Shown here piece after piece: positions 56,125-64,000 of a stretch of DNA of 64,000 bases (position 1 is the first letter of the stretch; each line of letters starts with the position of its first letter). Under the pieces are notes generated by a model. That model was not told where the DNA came from. It did not search any database and was given only the letters and a program-made list of their open reading frames with translations. Both the position numbers and the translations under genes were made by a program. The stretch lies in the NCBI RefSeq assembly GCF_026810445.1, contig NZ_CP113949.1, positions 2,666,001 through 2,730,000 on the forward strand, given 5' to 3'. This DNA is from Pseudomonas sp. BSw22131. Lineage in GTDB: Bacteria; Pseudomonadota; Gammaproteobacteria; Pseudomonadales; Pseudomonadaceae.

Positions 56125-57732
56125 TTACATGCGGAACACACCGAACCGCGTAGGCTCGATGGGTGCGTTGAGAGAGGCGCCAAGGGCAAGGGCGAGAATG
56201 TCGCGTGTCTGTGCCGGGTCAATGACGCCGTCGTCCCACAAGCGCGCACTGGAGTAATACGGATGGCCCTGGGTTTCGTACTGGTCGAGGATCGGCTGTT
56301 TAATGGCCGCTTCCTGTTCTTCAGTGAAAGCCTGTGCGCCACGTTCGGCCTGCTCGCGTTTGACCTGCACCAACACGCCTGCCGCTTGCTCGCCGCCCAT
56401 TACGCCGATGCGTGCGTTGGGCCACATCCACAGAAAACGCGGGTCGTATGCACGGCCGCACATGCCGTAGTTACCTGCACCGAAGCTGCCGCCGATGATC
56501 ACCGTGAATTTGGGTACTTGCGCGCAGGCTACGGCGGTCACCAGCTTGGCGCCGTGCTTGGCAATGCCCCCGGCCTCGTATTTTTGTCCCACCATGAAGC
56601 CGGTAATGTTCTGCAGAAACAGCAGCGCAATCCCGCGCTGGCACGCCAGCTCGATTAAGTGCGCGCCTTTTTGGGCGGCTTCGGCGAACAGAATGCCGTT
56701 GTTGGCCAGAATCGCCACCGGGTAACCGTGCAGGTGGGCGAAGCCGCAGACCAGCGTGATACCGAACAGTGCTTTGAATTCATCGAACACGGATCCGTCC
56801 ACCAGCCTGGCGATGACCTCGCGCACGTCATACGGCTGTTTCGGGTCGGCGGAGATCACGCCATACAGCTCTTCACCGGAGTAGAGCGGGGCAACGGGAG
56901 CCTGGGTAGTCGGCTGGCCCTGTTTACGCCAGTTGAGATTGGCGATGCTGCGTCGGGCCAGTGCGAGCGCGTGTTCGTCATTCTCGGCGTAGTGGTCAGC
57001 CACACCAGACACTTTGCAGTGAACATCGGCGCCGCCCAGATCCTCGGCACTGACCACCTCACCGGTGGCGGCTTTGACCAACGGCGGGCCCGCCAGGAAA
57101 ATCGTCGCCTGGTTGCGCACCATGATCGCCTCGTCCGCCATGGCGGGCACGTACGCGCCGCCAGCCGTGCAGGAGCCCATCACCACGGCAATCTGCGCGA
57201 TGCCCATGGCGCTCATGTTGGCTTGATTGAAGAAGATCCGCCCGAAGTGCTCGCGGTCCGGGAACACCTCGTCCTGACGGGGCAGGTTGGCGCCACCTGA
57301 GTCCACCAGGTAAATGCAGGGCAACCGGTTTTGTTGGGCTATGGTCTGCGCGCGCAGGTGTTTTTTGACGGTCAGCGGGTAGTAGGAACCGCCTTTCACG
57401 GTGGCGTCGTTAGCGATGATCATGCATTCGACGCCTTCAACGCGGCCTATCCCGGCAATCAAACCGGCTGCTGGCACCTCTTCACCGTACACGTGGTAGG
57501 CGGCCAGTTGACTGAGTTCCAGGAATGGCGAGCCGATGTCCAGCAAGCGGTTGATCCGCTCACGGGGCAACAGTTTGCCTCTCGAGGTGTGGCGCTCCTG
57601 CGCAGTCGCGCCGCCGCCTTGCTGCACCTGCTTGAGCAACTGGCGCAGGGCATTGACCTGACTGCGCATGGCGTGTGCGTTGGTTCCGAACTCGGCCGAG
57701 CGCGGGTTGATCTGTGTTTTGATAATCGCCAT
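56125..57732 (-). CDS. liuB: Methylcrotonoyl-CoA carboxylase beta (carboxyltransferase) subunit
   Basis: 535 residues of the carboxyltransferase family: [115 protein letters not shown] and [38 protein letters not shown]. It transfers CO2 from biotin on LiuD to 3-methylcrotonyl-CoA. Confidence 0.96.
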   Translation of the reverse strand: MAIIKTQINPRSAEFGTNAHAMRSQVNALRQLLKQVQQGGGATAQERHTSRGKLLPRERINRLLDIGSPFLELSQLAAYHVYGEEVPAAGLIAGIGRVEGVECMIIANDATVKGGSYYPLTVKKHLRAQTIAQQNRLPCIYLVDSGGANLPRQDEVFPDREHFGRIFFNQANMSAMGIAQIAVVMGSCTAGGAYVPAMADEAIMVRNQATIFLAGPPLVKAATGEVVSAEDLGGADVHCKVSGVADHYAENDEHALALARRSIANLNWRKQGQPTTQAPVAPLYSGEELYGVISADPKQPYDVREVIARLVDGSVFDEFKALFGITLVCGFAHLHGYPVAILANNGILFAEAAQKGAHLIELACQRGIALLFLQNITGFMVGQKYEAGGIAKHGAKLVTAVACAQVPKFTVIIGGSFGAGNYGMCGRAYDPRFLWMWPNARIGVMGGEQAAGVLVQVKREQAERGAQAFTEEQEAAIKQPILDQYETQGHPYYSSARLWDDGVIDPAQTRDILALALGASLNAPIEPTRFGVFRM

Positions 57733-57831
57733 GAAAACCCTACTCCGAAAAAGATGGGCGCCGGACCTGAATCCCGTACGGCAGATGCGCCTGCTTCGCC
57801 CCTACTGCTTCAAGCGTGCAACTCGCACCGT

Positions 57832-58995
57832 TCACCTTGTTTCGTTGAACAGTTCACGGCCGATCAGCATTCGCCGTATCTCGCTGGTGCCCGCGCCGAT
57901 TTCGTAGAGCTTGGCGTCCCGCAGCAGGCGGCCAGCCGGAAACTCATTGATGTAGCCGTTGCCACCGAGGATCTGAATGGTTTCCAGCGCCATTTGCGTG
58001 GCGCGTTCGGCTGAATACAGGATGACCCCGGCGGCGTCCTTGCGTGTGGTCTCACCGCGCTCGCACGCTTGCGCAACGGCGTAGAGATACGCTCGACTGG
58101 CGTTGAGTTGGGTGTACATGTCGGCGACCTTGCCTTGGATCAACTGAAACTCACCGATGCTCTGGCCGAATTGTTTGCGGTCGTGAATGTAGGGAAGGAC
58201 GACATCCATGCAGGCCTGCATGATGCCGGTCGGACCGCCCGCGAGCACGACGCGCTCATAATCGAGGCCGCTCATCAGGACTTTCACGCCGCCATTGAGC
58301 GCGCCGAGCAGGTTTTCCTCCGGTACTTCAACGTCGTCGAAAAACAGCTCGCAGGTATTGGAGCCGCGCATGCCGAGCTTGTCGAACTTGCTGCCTCGAG
58401 AAAAACCTTTCCAGTCGCGTTCGACAATAAACGCGCTGATCCCGTGTGCGCCTTTTTCAAGATCGGTCTTGGCGTAGATCACGTAAGTGTTGGCATCAGG
58501 ACCATTGGTGATCCAGGTTTTGCTGCCATTGAGCACGAAACAGTCGCCACGTTTGTCGGCGCGCAGCTTCATCGAGACCACGTCGGAGCCTGCGTTGGGC
58601 TCGCTCATGGCGAGAGCCCCGATGTGCTCGCCAGAAATCAGTTTGGGCAGGTAACGGGCCTTTTGCCCGTCGTTGCCGTTACGGTTGATCTGATTGACGC
58701 ACAAGTTGGAATGCGCGCCGTAAGACAGCGCAACCGAGGCCGAGCCGCGACTGATTTCTTCCATGGCTATCACGTGCGCGAGATAGCCAAGCCCGGCACC
58801 GCCGTATTCCTCACTGACGGTAATCCCCAACAAGCCCATGTCCCCGAACTTGCGCCACAGGTCCTCCGGGAACAGGTTCTCCCGGTCGATCTGGGCGGCG
58901 CGTGGGGAGATGTGAACAGCGACAAAGTGCTGCACCTGATCGCGCAGCATGTCGATGGTTTCGCCAAGGGCAAAGTTGAGGCTGGGGTAGTTCAT
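57832..58995 (-). CDS. liuA: Isovaleryl-CoA dehydrogenase
   Basis: 387 residues, FAD acyl-CoA dehydrogenase: [98 protein letters not shown] with the Glu position near LDYERV, and [33 protein letters not shown]. It performs the first leucine-specific dehydrogenation. As the first gene of liuABCD it has its own LiuR-like operator about 58 bases upstream. Confidence 0.96.
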   Translation of the reverse strand: MNYPSLNFALGETIDMLRDQVQHFVAVHISPRAAQIDRENLFPEDLWRKFGDMGLLGITVSEEYGGAGLGYLAHVIAMEEISRGSASVALSYGAHSNLCVNQINRNGNDGQKARYLPKLISGEHIGALAMSEPNAGSDVVSMKLRADKRGDCFVLNGSKTWITNGPDANTYVIYAKTDLEKGAHGISAFIVERDWKGFSRGSKFDKLGMRGSNTCELFFDDVEVPEENLLGALNGGVKVLMSGLDYERVVLAGGPTGIMQACMDVVLPYIHDRKQFGQSIGEFQLIQGKVADMYTQLNASRAYLYAVAQACERGETTRKDAAGVILYSAERATQMALETIQILGGNGYINEFPAGRLLRDAKLYEIGAGTSEIRRMLIGRELFNETR

Positions 58996-59052
58996 CTGGC
59001 TGGGTTTCCCTGTTGTTCTGGAATGCTGTCGGGCAGCAATATGGGTATCACC

Positions 59053-59068
59053 TTTACGTTAACGTAAA
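59053..59068. promoter_or_regulatory. LiuR-like operator upstream of liuA
   Basis: TTTACGTTAACGTAAA is a perfect 16-base palindrome sharing the core ACGTTAACGT with the site at 61071. LiuR-type MerR regulators bind such palindromes. Confidence 0.85.
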
Positions 59069-59140
59069 CCTGTTAACAAAGGCATGTCAACGGCCAGATT
59101 GCAGGACAAGGGGGGAGGGTTATGGAGCGCCAGACAGCAC

Positions 59141-59164
59141 GAAGGGGAGCCGAGGCTCCCCTTC
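59141..59164 (-). terminator. Hairpin at the 3' end of the CrcZ-family RNA
   Basis: GAAGGGGAGC-CGAG-GCTCCCCTTC, a 10-base-pair perfect stem with a 4-base loop. On the minus strand it is preceded by the A-rich motifs and followed by few T, so it may be an incomplete or Rho-assisted end; it is the only strong stem before liuA. Confidence 0.7.
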
Positions 59165-59517
59165 AATTTTCAGTTGCATGCTCTTTTTTATTTTTAGGCG
59201 GTCTGTTTTTGTTTTTGGCAACCAGCCTCTTTTGCTTTTCTGAGCGACCCCCAATCGGGGCTAAGAGCAAACGTATTTTTTTGAGCGCTGATACTGCTTT
59301 TCCTGTCCCTCTATACAGAGCAACTGTTCAACCGATTCAGGTGCTGCCTTGTGGCAGTTTTATTGTTCTCTATCCGGTTGCGAGGCCAAGGCCTGCGAAA
59401 AGCGATCCACTCCAAAAAAATCTGTTAGCTGCGTCTCTGTCCGTGTTGTTCTTGTTGTGTCAGAGCCGATACGTTTTGTTTTTATTGGGGTACTGCCGTT
59501 TATTATTTTTGTTATGC
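59141..59517 (-). ncRNA. crcY: CrcZ-family Crc/Hfq-sponge small RNA (CrcY-like)
   Basis: About 375 bases without a credible protein on either strand. On the minus strand it carries at least six A-rich AAnAAnAA-type motifs, the binding sites of Hfq/Crc: AACAAAAATAATAAA (59499-59513), AATAAAAACAAAA (59474-59486), ACACAACAAGAACAACA (59444-59460), AACAATAAAA (59358-59367), CCAAAAACAAAAACA (59204-59218), AAAAATAAAAAA (59184-59195). A sigma-54 promoter precedes it. Such RNAs relieve carbon catabolite repression. Its place directly after the HMG-CoA lyase gene matches my recollection of crcY in P. putida (after mvaB); in other species the equivalent may be named crcX. Confidence 0.83.
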
Positions 59518-59526
59518 CTGAGACAT

Positions 59527-59543
59527 AGCAGATGCCGTGCCAA
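59527..59543 (-). promoter_or_regulatory. Sigma-54 promoter of the CrcZ-family RNA
   Basis: On the minus strand TTGGCACGGCATCTGCTA gives the -24 GG and -12 GC with the required 10-base gap, a near-perfect match to TTGGCACG-N4-TGCT. The predicted start is near 59516. Confidence 0.85.
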
Positions 59544-59624
59544 TTTTGCCAAGTCCTTTGAAAACAGAGGGTTGGGGGGAACTGCGGATTCTTCGATGCC
59601 GTTGGAGGCGATCATGTGTTTCCG

Positions 59625-59665
59625 TGTTACCCGTTCAGCGAGACTCGATACAACGGAGGGTAACA
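59625..59665. promoter_or_regulatory. TGTTAC...GTAACA dyad (candidate CbrB site)
   Basis: TGTTAC (59625-59630) and GTAACA (59660-59665) form a dyad about 85-125 bases upstream of the sigma-54 promoter, the usual place for an enhancer site. CbrB is the known activator of crcZ-type RNAs and uses TGTTAC/GTAACA half-sites; the spacing here (29 bases) is wider than I recall. Confidence 0.55.
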
Positions 59666-59688
59666 CTGTGTGACAAGTTGTCGCACCC

Positions 59689-60588
59689 TTAACCCGACAG
59701 ACGTGCCTTCGCCACCCGCGATCCATTGCTACGCTTAACGGCCGTACAGATATGCTGGCCCGCCACGATCAACCGATCCAGGTCGACGCCCGTTTCGATT
59801 CCCAGGCCGTTGAGCAGGTAAAGCACGTCCTCCGTGGCAACGTTGCCAGTCGCCCCTTTGGCATATGGACAGCCGCCAAGGCCCGCCACCGAACTGTCGA
59901 ATACCTCAATCCCTTCGAGCAGGCTGGCGTAAATGTTGGCCAGCGCCTGGCCGTATGTATCGTGAAAATGCCCTGCGAGCTGGCTGCGCGGAATCTGCCG
60001 GCTGACCGCTTCGAACAAGGTGCGTGTGGCGCCGGGCGTGCCGGTGCCGATGGTGTCACCCAGTGAAATCTCGTAGCAACCCATCGCGAGAAGCTCGTTG
60101 GCCACCGACGCCACCTGGGCAGTCTCAATAGCGCCCTCATACGGGCAACCGAGTACGCATGACACATACCCACGCACTTTGACGCCGCGCGCGCGCGCTG
60201 CCTCCATCAGCGGTACGAATCGCTCAAGACTTTCGCTGATCGAGCAATTGATGTTGCGCTGAGAAAACGACTCCGACGCTGCTGCAAACACCGCCACTTC
60301 CTTCACACCGCATTCGATTGCGTCCTCGAAGCCGCGCAGGTTTGGCGTCAGCGCCGCATAGGTGACGCCGGGTCGGCGCCGAATCTGTGCAAACACCTGT
60401 GCGGAGCCAGCCATCTGCGGCACCCACTTGGGTGACACGAAGCTCCCCACCTCGATATAAATCAGCCCGGCGTCGCTGAGCGCATCCACCAGGCTGACTT
60501 TATCGGCCACGCTGATCGGGCGGGACTCGTTCTGTAGTCCGTCTCGCGGACCGACTTCGACCAGGCGAACCTGTTGAGGAAGAGGCAT
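59689..60588 (-). CDS. liuE: Hydroxymethylglutaryl-CoA lyase
   Basis: 299 residues from ATG 60588 (MPLPQQVRLVEVGPRDGLQNE); a GTG three codons earlier is possible. HMG-CoA lyase signatures: VGPRDGLQNE with catalytic Arg/Asp, SFVSPKWVPQMA, SCVLGCPYEG, ISLGDTIGTGTP, HFHDTYGQALANI metal site and GLGGCPYAKGATGNVATEDV with the catalytic Cys. It splits HMG-CoA to acetyl-CoA and acetoacetate. It follows liuR by 56 bases and is separated from liuABCD by the sRNA. Confidence 0.95.
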   Translation of the reverse strand: MPLPQQVRLVEVGPRDGLQNESRPISVADKVSLVDALSDAGLIYIEVGSFVSPKWVPQMAGSAQVFAQIRRRPGVTYAALTPNLRGFEDAIECGVKEVAVFAAASESFSQRNINCSISESLERFVPLMEAARARGVKVRGYVSCVLGCPYEGAIETAQVASVANELLAMGCYEISLGDTIGTGTPGATRTLFEAVSRQIPRSQLAGHFHDTYGQALANIYASLLEGIEVFDSSVAGLGGCPYAKGATGNVATEDVLYLLNGLGIETGVDLDRLIVAGQHICTAVKRSNGSRVAKARLSG

Positions 60589-60644
60589 TTGAATCACCGC
60601 TTATGTTGATTATTGTTTTAGGTATCGGCTTCAAGCTATTGATT

Positions 60645-61025
60645 TTAAGTGGATTGACTGAGGGCCAATGTGCAGCGTTCTTCGGCGGTATCCAGTTCGA
60701 GTTGCATCTGCTGGATGTCCAGGAGCTGCTGATCCAGCTGCGCCCGACGCTCGTTGATCTTTTCGAGCATTGTCTGCAGTTGCTTCCGATTGCCGCCCTG
60801 CGGGTCATACAAACCGATGAGGTCTCGGCATTCTGCAAGCGAGAACCCGATGCGCTTGCCACGCAGAATCAAGCGCAGCGTGACCTTGTCGCGAGCGGTG
60901 TAGATCCGCTCCAGGCCACGGCGCTCCGGGGTCAGCATGCCTTGTTCTTCGTAAAACCGAATGGTACGAGTAGTGATGTCCAGCTCTCGAGCCAGGTCGG
61001 AGATGCTGTAAGTCTGGTTGCTCAT
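60645..61025 (-). CDS. liuR: MerR-family regulator of leucine catabolism
   Basis: 126 residues from ATG 61025; an upstream ATG at 61049 is possible. MerR winged helix YSISDLARELDITTRTIRFYEEQGMLTPERRGLERIYTARDKVTLRLILRGKRIGFSLAECRDLIGLYD, followed by a coiled-coil dimerisation helix (LQTMLEKINERRAQLDQQLLDIQQMQLELD). No metal-binding Cys. It most likely represses liuABCD and liuR-liuE through the two palindromes. Confidence 0.93.
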   Translation of the reverse strand: MSNQTYSISDLARELDITTRTIRFYEEQGMLTPERRGLERIYTARDKVTLRLILRGKRIGFSLAECRDLIGLYDPQGGNRKQLQTMLEKINERRAQLDQQLLDIQQMQLELDTAEERCTLALSQST

Positions 61026-61070
61026 GGAGAGGCTCGGGGCAATGGGCATGCGGGCTAAGCTACGGCGCCC

Positions 61071-61086
61071 TTGACGTTAACGTCAA
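61071..61086. promoter_or_regulatory. LiuR-like operator upstream of liuR
   Basis: TTGACGTTAACGTCAA, a perfect 16-base palindrome about 46 bases before the liuR start, with the same core as the liuA site. It indicates autoregulation and joint control of liuE. Confidence 0.88.
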
Positions 61087-61185
61087 GCAGGGCGCTCTCC
61101 ATCCGTTCTCTCGCAACTGGCCAGCAGGCTTATAGAATCAGCATTAACTTCGACAGTTGGCTTTAATAATCAATGATCTAGAAGA

Positions 61186-62121
61186 TTAAGCTGATTCTAT
61201 TTCGAGACGTTTTTCGTTGGCTGTAAGCAGTTGGCACAGCTCGATAATCTGCTCGCGCATCCACCGATTTGCCGGGTCCTGGTCAGTGCTTTCATGCCAG
61301 TACAAGTGGCTCTCAACCGTCGGCACATCGTTCACGGGCAGATAGACATAGTGCAGATCGTTACGCCGTGCGAAGCGCTCGGGCACGGTCATCACCATGT
61401 CGGTTTGCTGCAAAACCTGAGACGCCATGAGGTAGTGCTGAGAACGCAGGGCAATCTTGCGCTGAATCCCCATCTTGCCCAAGGCCAGATCCACATGACC
61501 AAGTCCGGCGCGACGGCTTGAAATATGGATATGGGTCAGCCCCAGGTAATCGTCCAGCGTGATCGTCTCCTTGCTTGCCAGCGGATGCCCTTTGCGCATC
61601 GCGCACACGTATTTGTCCTCCATGAGCTTGACGTGGCGCACCTGTGGATCGGTATTGAGTGGCGCATCGATCGCGAAATCCAGCCGTCCCGCCGCCAGTT
61701 CCTTGGTGGTTTCCCGGCGTTTGGATAAAAAGCTCTCGATCACCACGGTGGGTGCCAGACGCCGCAGGCGCTGAAACAGCGAGGGCAAAATCACCGCTTC
61801 CGTGAGGTCGGTCATGCTGATGCGGTAGTTCTTGTTGGCCTGCAATGGGTTGAAAATCCGGCTTTCCTGGACCGAAACCCGCAGCAAAGACAGCGCATTG
61901 CGCACCGGATTGATGATGTTCTGCGCCATCGGCGTTGGCACCATGCCTTGGGCGGTACGCACAAACAGCGGGTCGTTAAAGGTCTCGCGCAGGCGGGCCA
62001 GAGCATTGGAAACGGCAGGTTGGGTGATGCCGACGATCTGGCCGGCGCGGGTCAGATTGGCTTCGGTGTAGATGGCGTCAAACACAATAAAGAGGTTGAG
62101 ATCGACCTTGCTCAGGTTCAT
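61186..62121 (-). CDS. LysR-family regulator
   Basis: 311 residues: MNLSKVDLNLFIVFDAIYTEANLTRAGQIVGITQPAVSNALARLRETFNDPLFVRTAQGMVPTPMA is the LTTR HTH of the NodD/LeuO-like branch. The effector domain has YRISMTDLTEAVILPSLFQRL. It is divergent from the acyl-CoA dehydrogenase at 62280 and may regulate it; the ligand is unknown. Confidence 0.93.
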   Translation of the reverse strand: MNLSKVDLNLFIVFDAIYTEANLTRAGQIVGITQPAVSNALARLRETFNDPLFVRTAQGMVPTPMAQNIINPVRNALSLLRVSVQESRIFNPLQANKNYRISMTDLTEAVILPSLFQRLRRLAPTVVIESFLSKRRETTKELAAGRLDFAIDAPLNTDPQVRHVKLMEDKYVCAMRKGHPLASKETITLDDYLGLTHIHISSRRAGLGHVDLALGKMGIQRKIALRSQHYLMASQVLQQTDMVMTVPERFARRNDLHYVYLPVNDVPTVESHLYWHESTDQDPANRWMREQIIELCQLLTANEKRLEIESA

Positions 62122-62279
62122 CGCTGTGCGCCTCGTGCTGTTTTTGTTTTTGGGATTAATTGCCCGATCATATATCGGTTATGAATGTTTATACACGCCG
62201 AGAATAGGTTAGATAAATGGTAGGCCGTGTTTTAGCATCCGGAGCATGACTTAAATAATTTGCTTATAAGGGTGCTGCC

Positions 62280-63512
<1,233 letters not shown>

Positions 63513-63559
63513 AGAACCGAACGGCCTGTGGCCTTCACGCTCAGGGGTGAATAGCCGAT

Positions 63560-64000
63560 TCACTCCACCCAGACTTCAACGCGGCGGTTTTTGATTCGGC
63601 CTTCGTCGGCGTCGTTGCTGGCCACCGGCATCACGTCGCCGAACCCCAGTACATCGCGCAGGATCACCTGGTTTTTGACCAGTTCCCTGCGCACCGCCAG
63701 CGCGCGCAGCCTGGACAGCAGCCGCGCCCGCGCCGAATCGTCCTTCGCATCGCCGAAGCCTGCCAGTGTTACCCGCTGATTGAGCTTGTCGTGATCGCGC
63801 AAGTAGTCCACCACCCGTTGCACATCCATCTTCGCTTTGTTGTCCAGCGAGGCGCTGCCCCGGGCGAACCGGAAATTGACTGAAAGCCTTTCGCTGTCAC
63901 GGGCCAGGGCCTGATATTGGGCGGGCATGTCCGGGTTTGCGCGTATTTTCACCGCCTGCACGGTTTGCGACACAAAGCCATTGGCAGCGACGATGGCTTG
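63560..64000 (-). CDS. OmpA-family C-terminal domain protein (5' partial)
   Basis: The frame is open through the right edge of the window, so only the last ~146 residues are seen. They form an OmpA-like peptidoglycan-binding domain: LSVNFRFARGSASLDNKAKMDVQRVVDYLRD, VTLAGFGDAKDDSARARLLSRLRALAVRRELV and ASNDADEGRIKNRRVEVWV with the NR.VEV end. Some Pseudomonas proteins with this tail carry a phosphate-binding-like N-terminal domain, but that part is outside the window. Confidence 0.88.
   Translation of the reverse strand, partial: QAIVAANGFVSQTVQAVKIRANPDMPAQYQALARDSERLSVNFRFARGSASLDNKAKMDVQRVVDYLRDHDKLNQRVTLAGFGDAKDDSARARLLSRLRALAVRRELVKNQVILRDVLGFGDVMPVASNDADEGRIKNRRVEVWVE

Noticed and set aside
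59122..59673. 183-codon plus-strand ORF in the liuE-liuA gap
   Set aside because: The apparent Leu/Phe-rich 'membrane protein' is the T-rich complement of the A-rich motifs of the minus-strand CrcZ-family RNA; no ribosome site or family resemblance.

Overview
The window reads as chromosome of a Pseudomonas, most likely from the fluorescens/syringae side of the genus; the species cannot be fixed from the sequence alone. The evidence is a GC-rich genome with genus-typical gene sets (PrrF and CrcZ-family small RNAs, leucine-catabolic liu genes under a MerR-type LiuR, a XylR-controlled xylose operon, REP-type intergenic repeats) and type VI secretion effector genes.

Layout. 1-9006 is a type VI secretion accessory island. 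It holds the 3' part of a VgrG with a C-terminal toxin region (HEFGH metallopeptidase-like motif, then a Het-C-like domain), followed by four translationally coupled paralogous exported proteins that look like periplasmic immunity proteins. A decayed fifth copy and a duplicated piece of the VgrG tail lie inside the array. A PAAR protein and an unrecognised protein follow. 9033-10934 holds a Tat-exported alpha/beta hydrolase and a GNAT acetyltransferase. 10948-17741 is the xylose module (xylA, xylF, xylG, xylH on minus, xylR divergent). A tRNA-Asn with a terminator follows, then a wrecked NCS1-type permease and the 5-oxoprolinase cluster (pxpC, pxpB, accC, accB, pxpA on minus) with a divergent LysR gene to 24047. 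24073-31553 contains an NTP/NDP-type carrier, a Tat-exported aldo/keto reductase, mqo, a GapN-type dehydrogenase and a heme oxygenase.

32158-37070 carries a DMT exporter and four CoA-ester enzymes (3-hydroxyacyl-CoA dehydrogenase, SDR, thiolase, enoyl-CoA hydratase), ending tail-to-tail against a divergent orphan VgrG. 38930-47725 is mixed: a YebC-family protein, an LRR-kinase, a TetR/MFS pair, an unknown 524-residue protein, a catalase-like protein coupled to cytochrome b561, and an M14 carboxypeptidase. 47895-53125 has a sigma-region-4/DUF4880/TM protein, a PrrF-type sRNA, and an Lrp regulator divergent from a fused indolepyruvate ferredoxin oxidoreductase. 53325-61025 is the leucine catabolic region. 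Here liuABCD and liuR-liuE form two separate minus-strand units, each with its own near-identical palindromic LiuR-like operator. Between them sits a CrcZ-family sRNA with a sigma-54 promoter. The end holds a LysR gene, a divergent acyl-CoA dehydrogenase and a truncated OmpA-family gene.

Taken together, the window couples peripheral carbon and amino-acid use (xylose, pyroglutamate, leucine, aromatic 2-oxo acids) to global control by iron (PrrF) and carbon status (the Crc-sponge RNA). The most unusual part is the T6SS toxin with its expanded and partly decayed immunity array at the left end.
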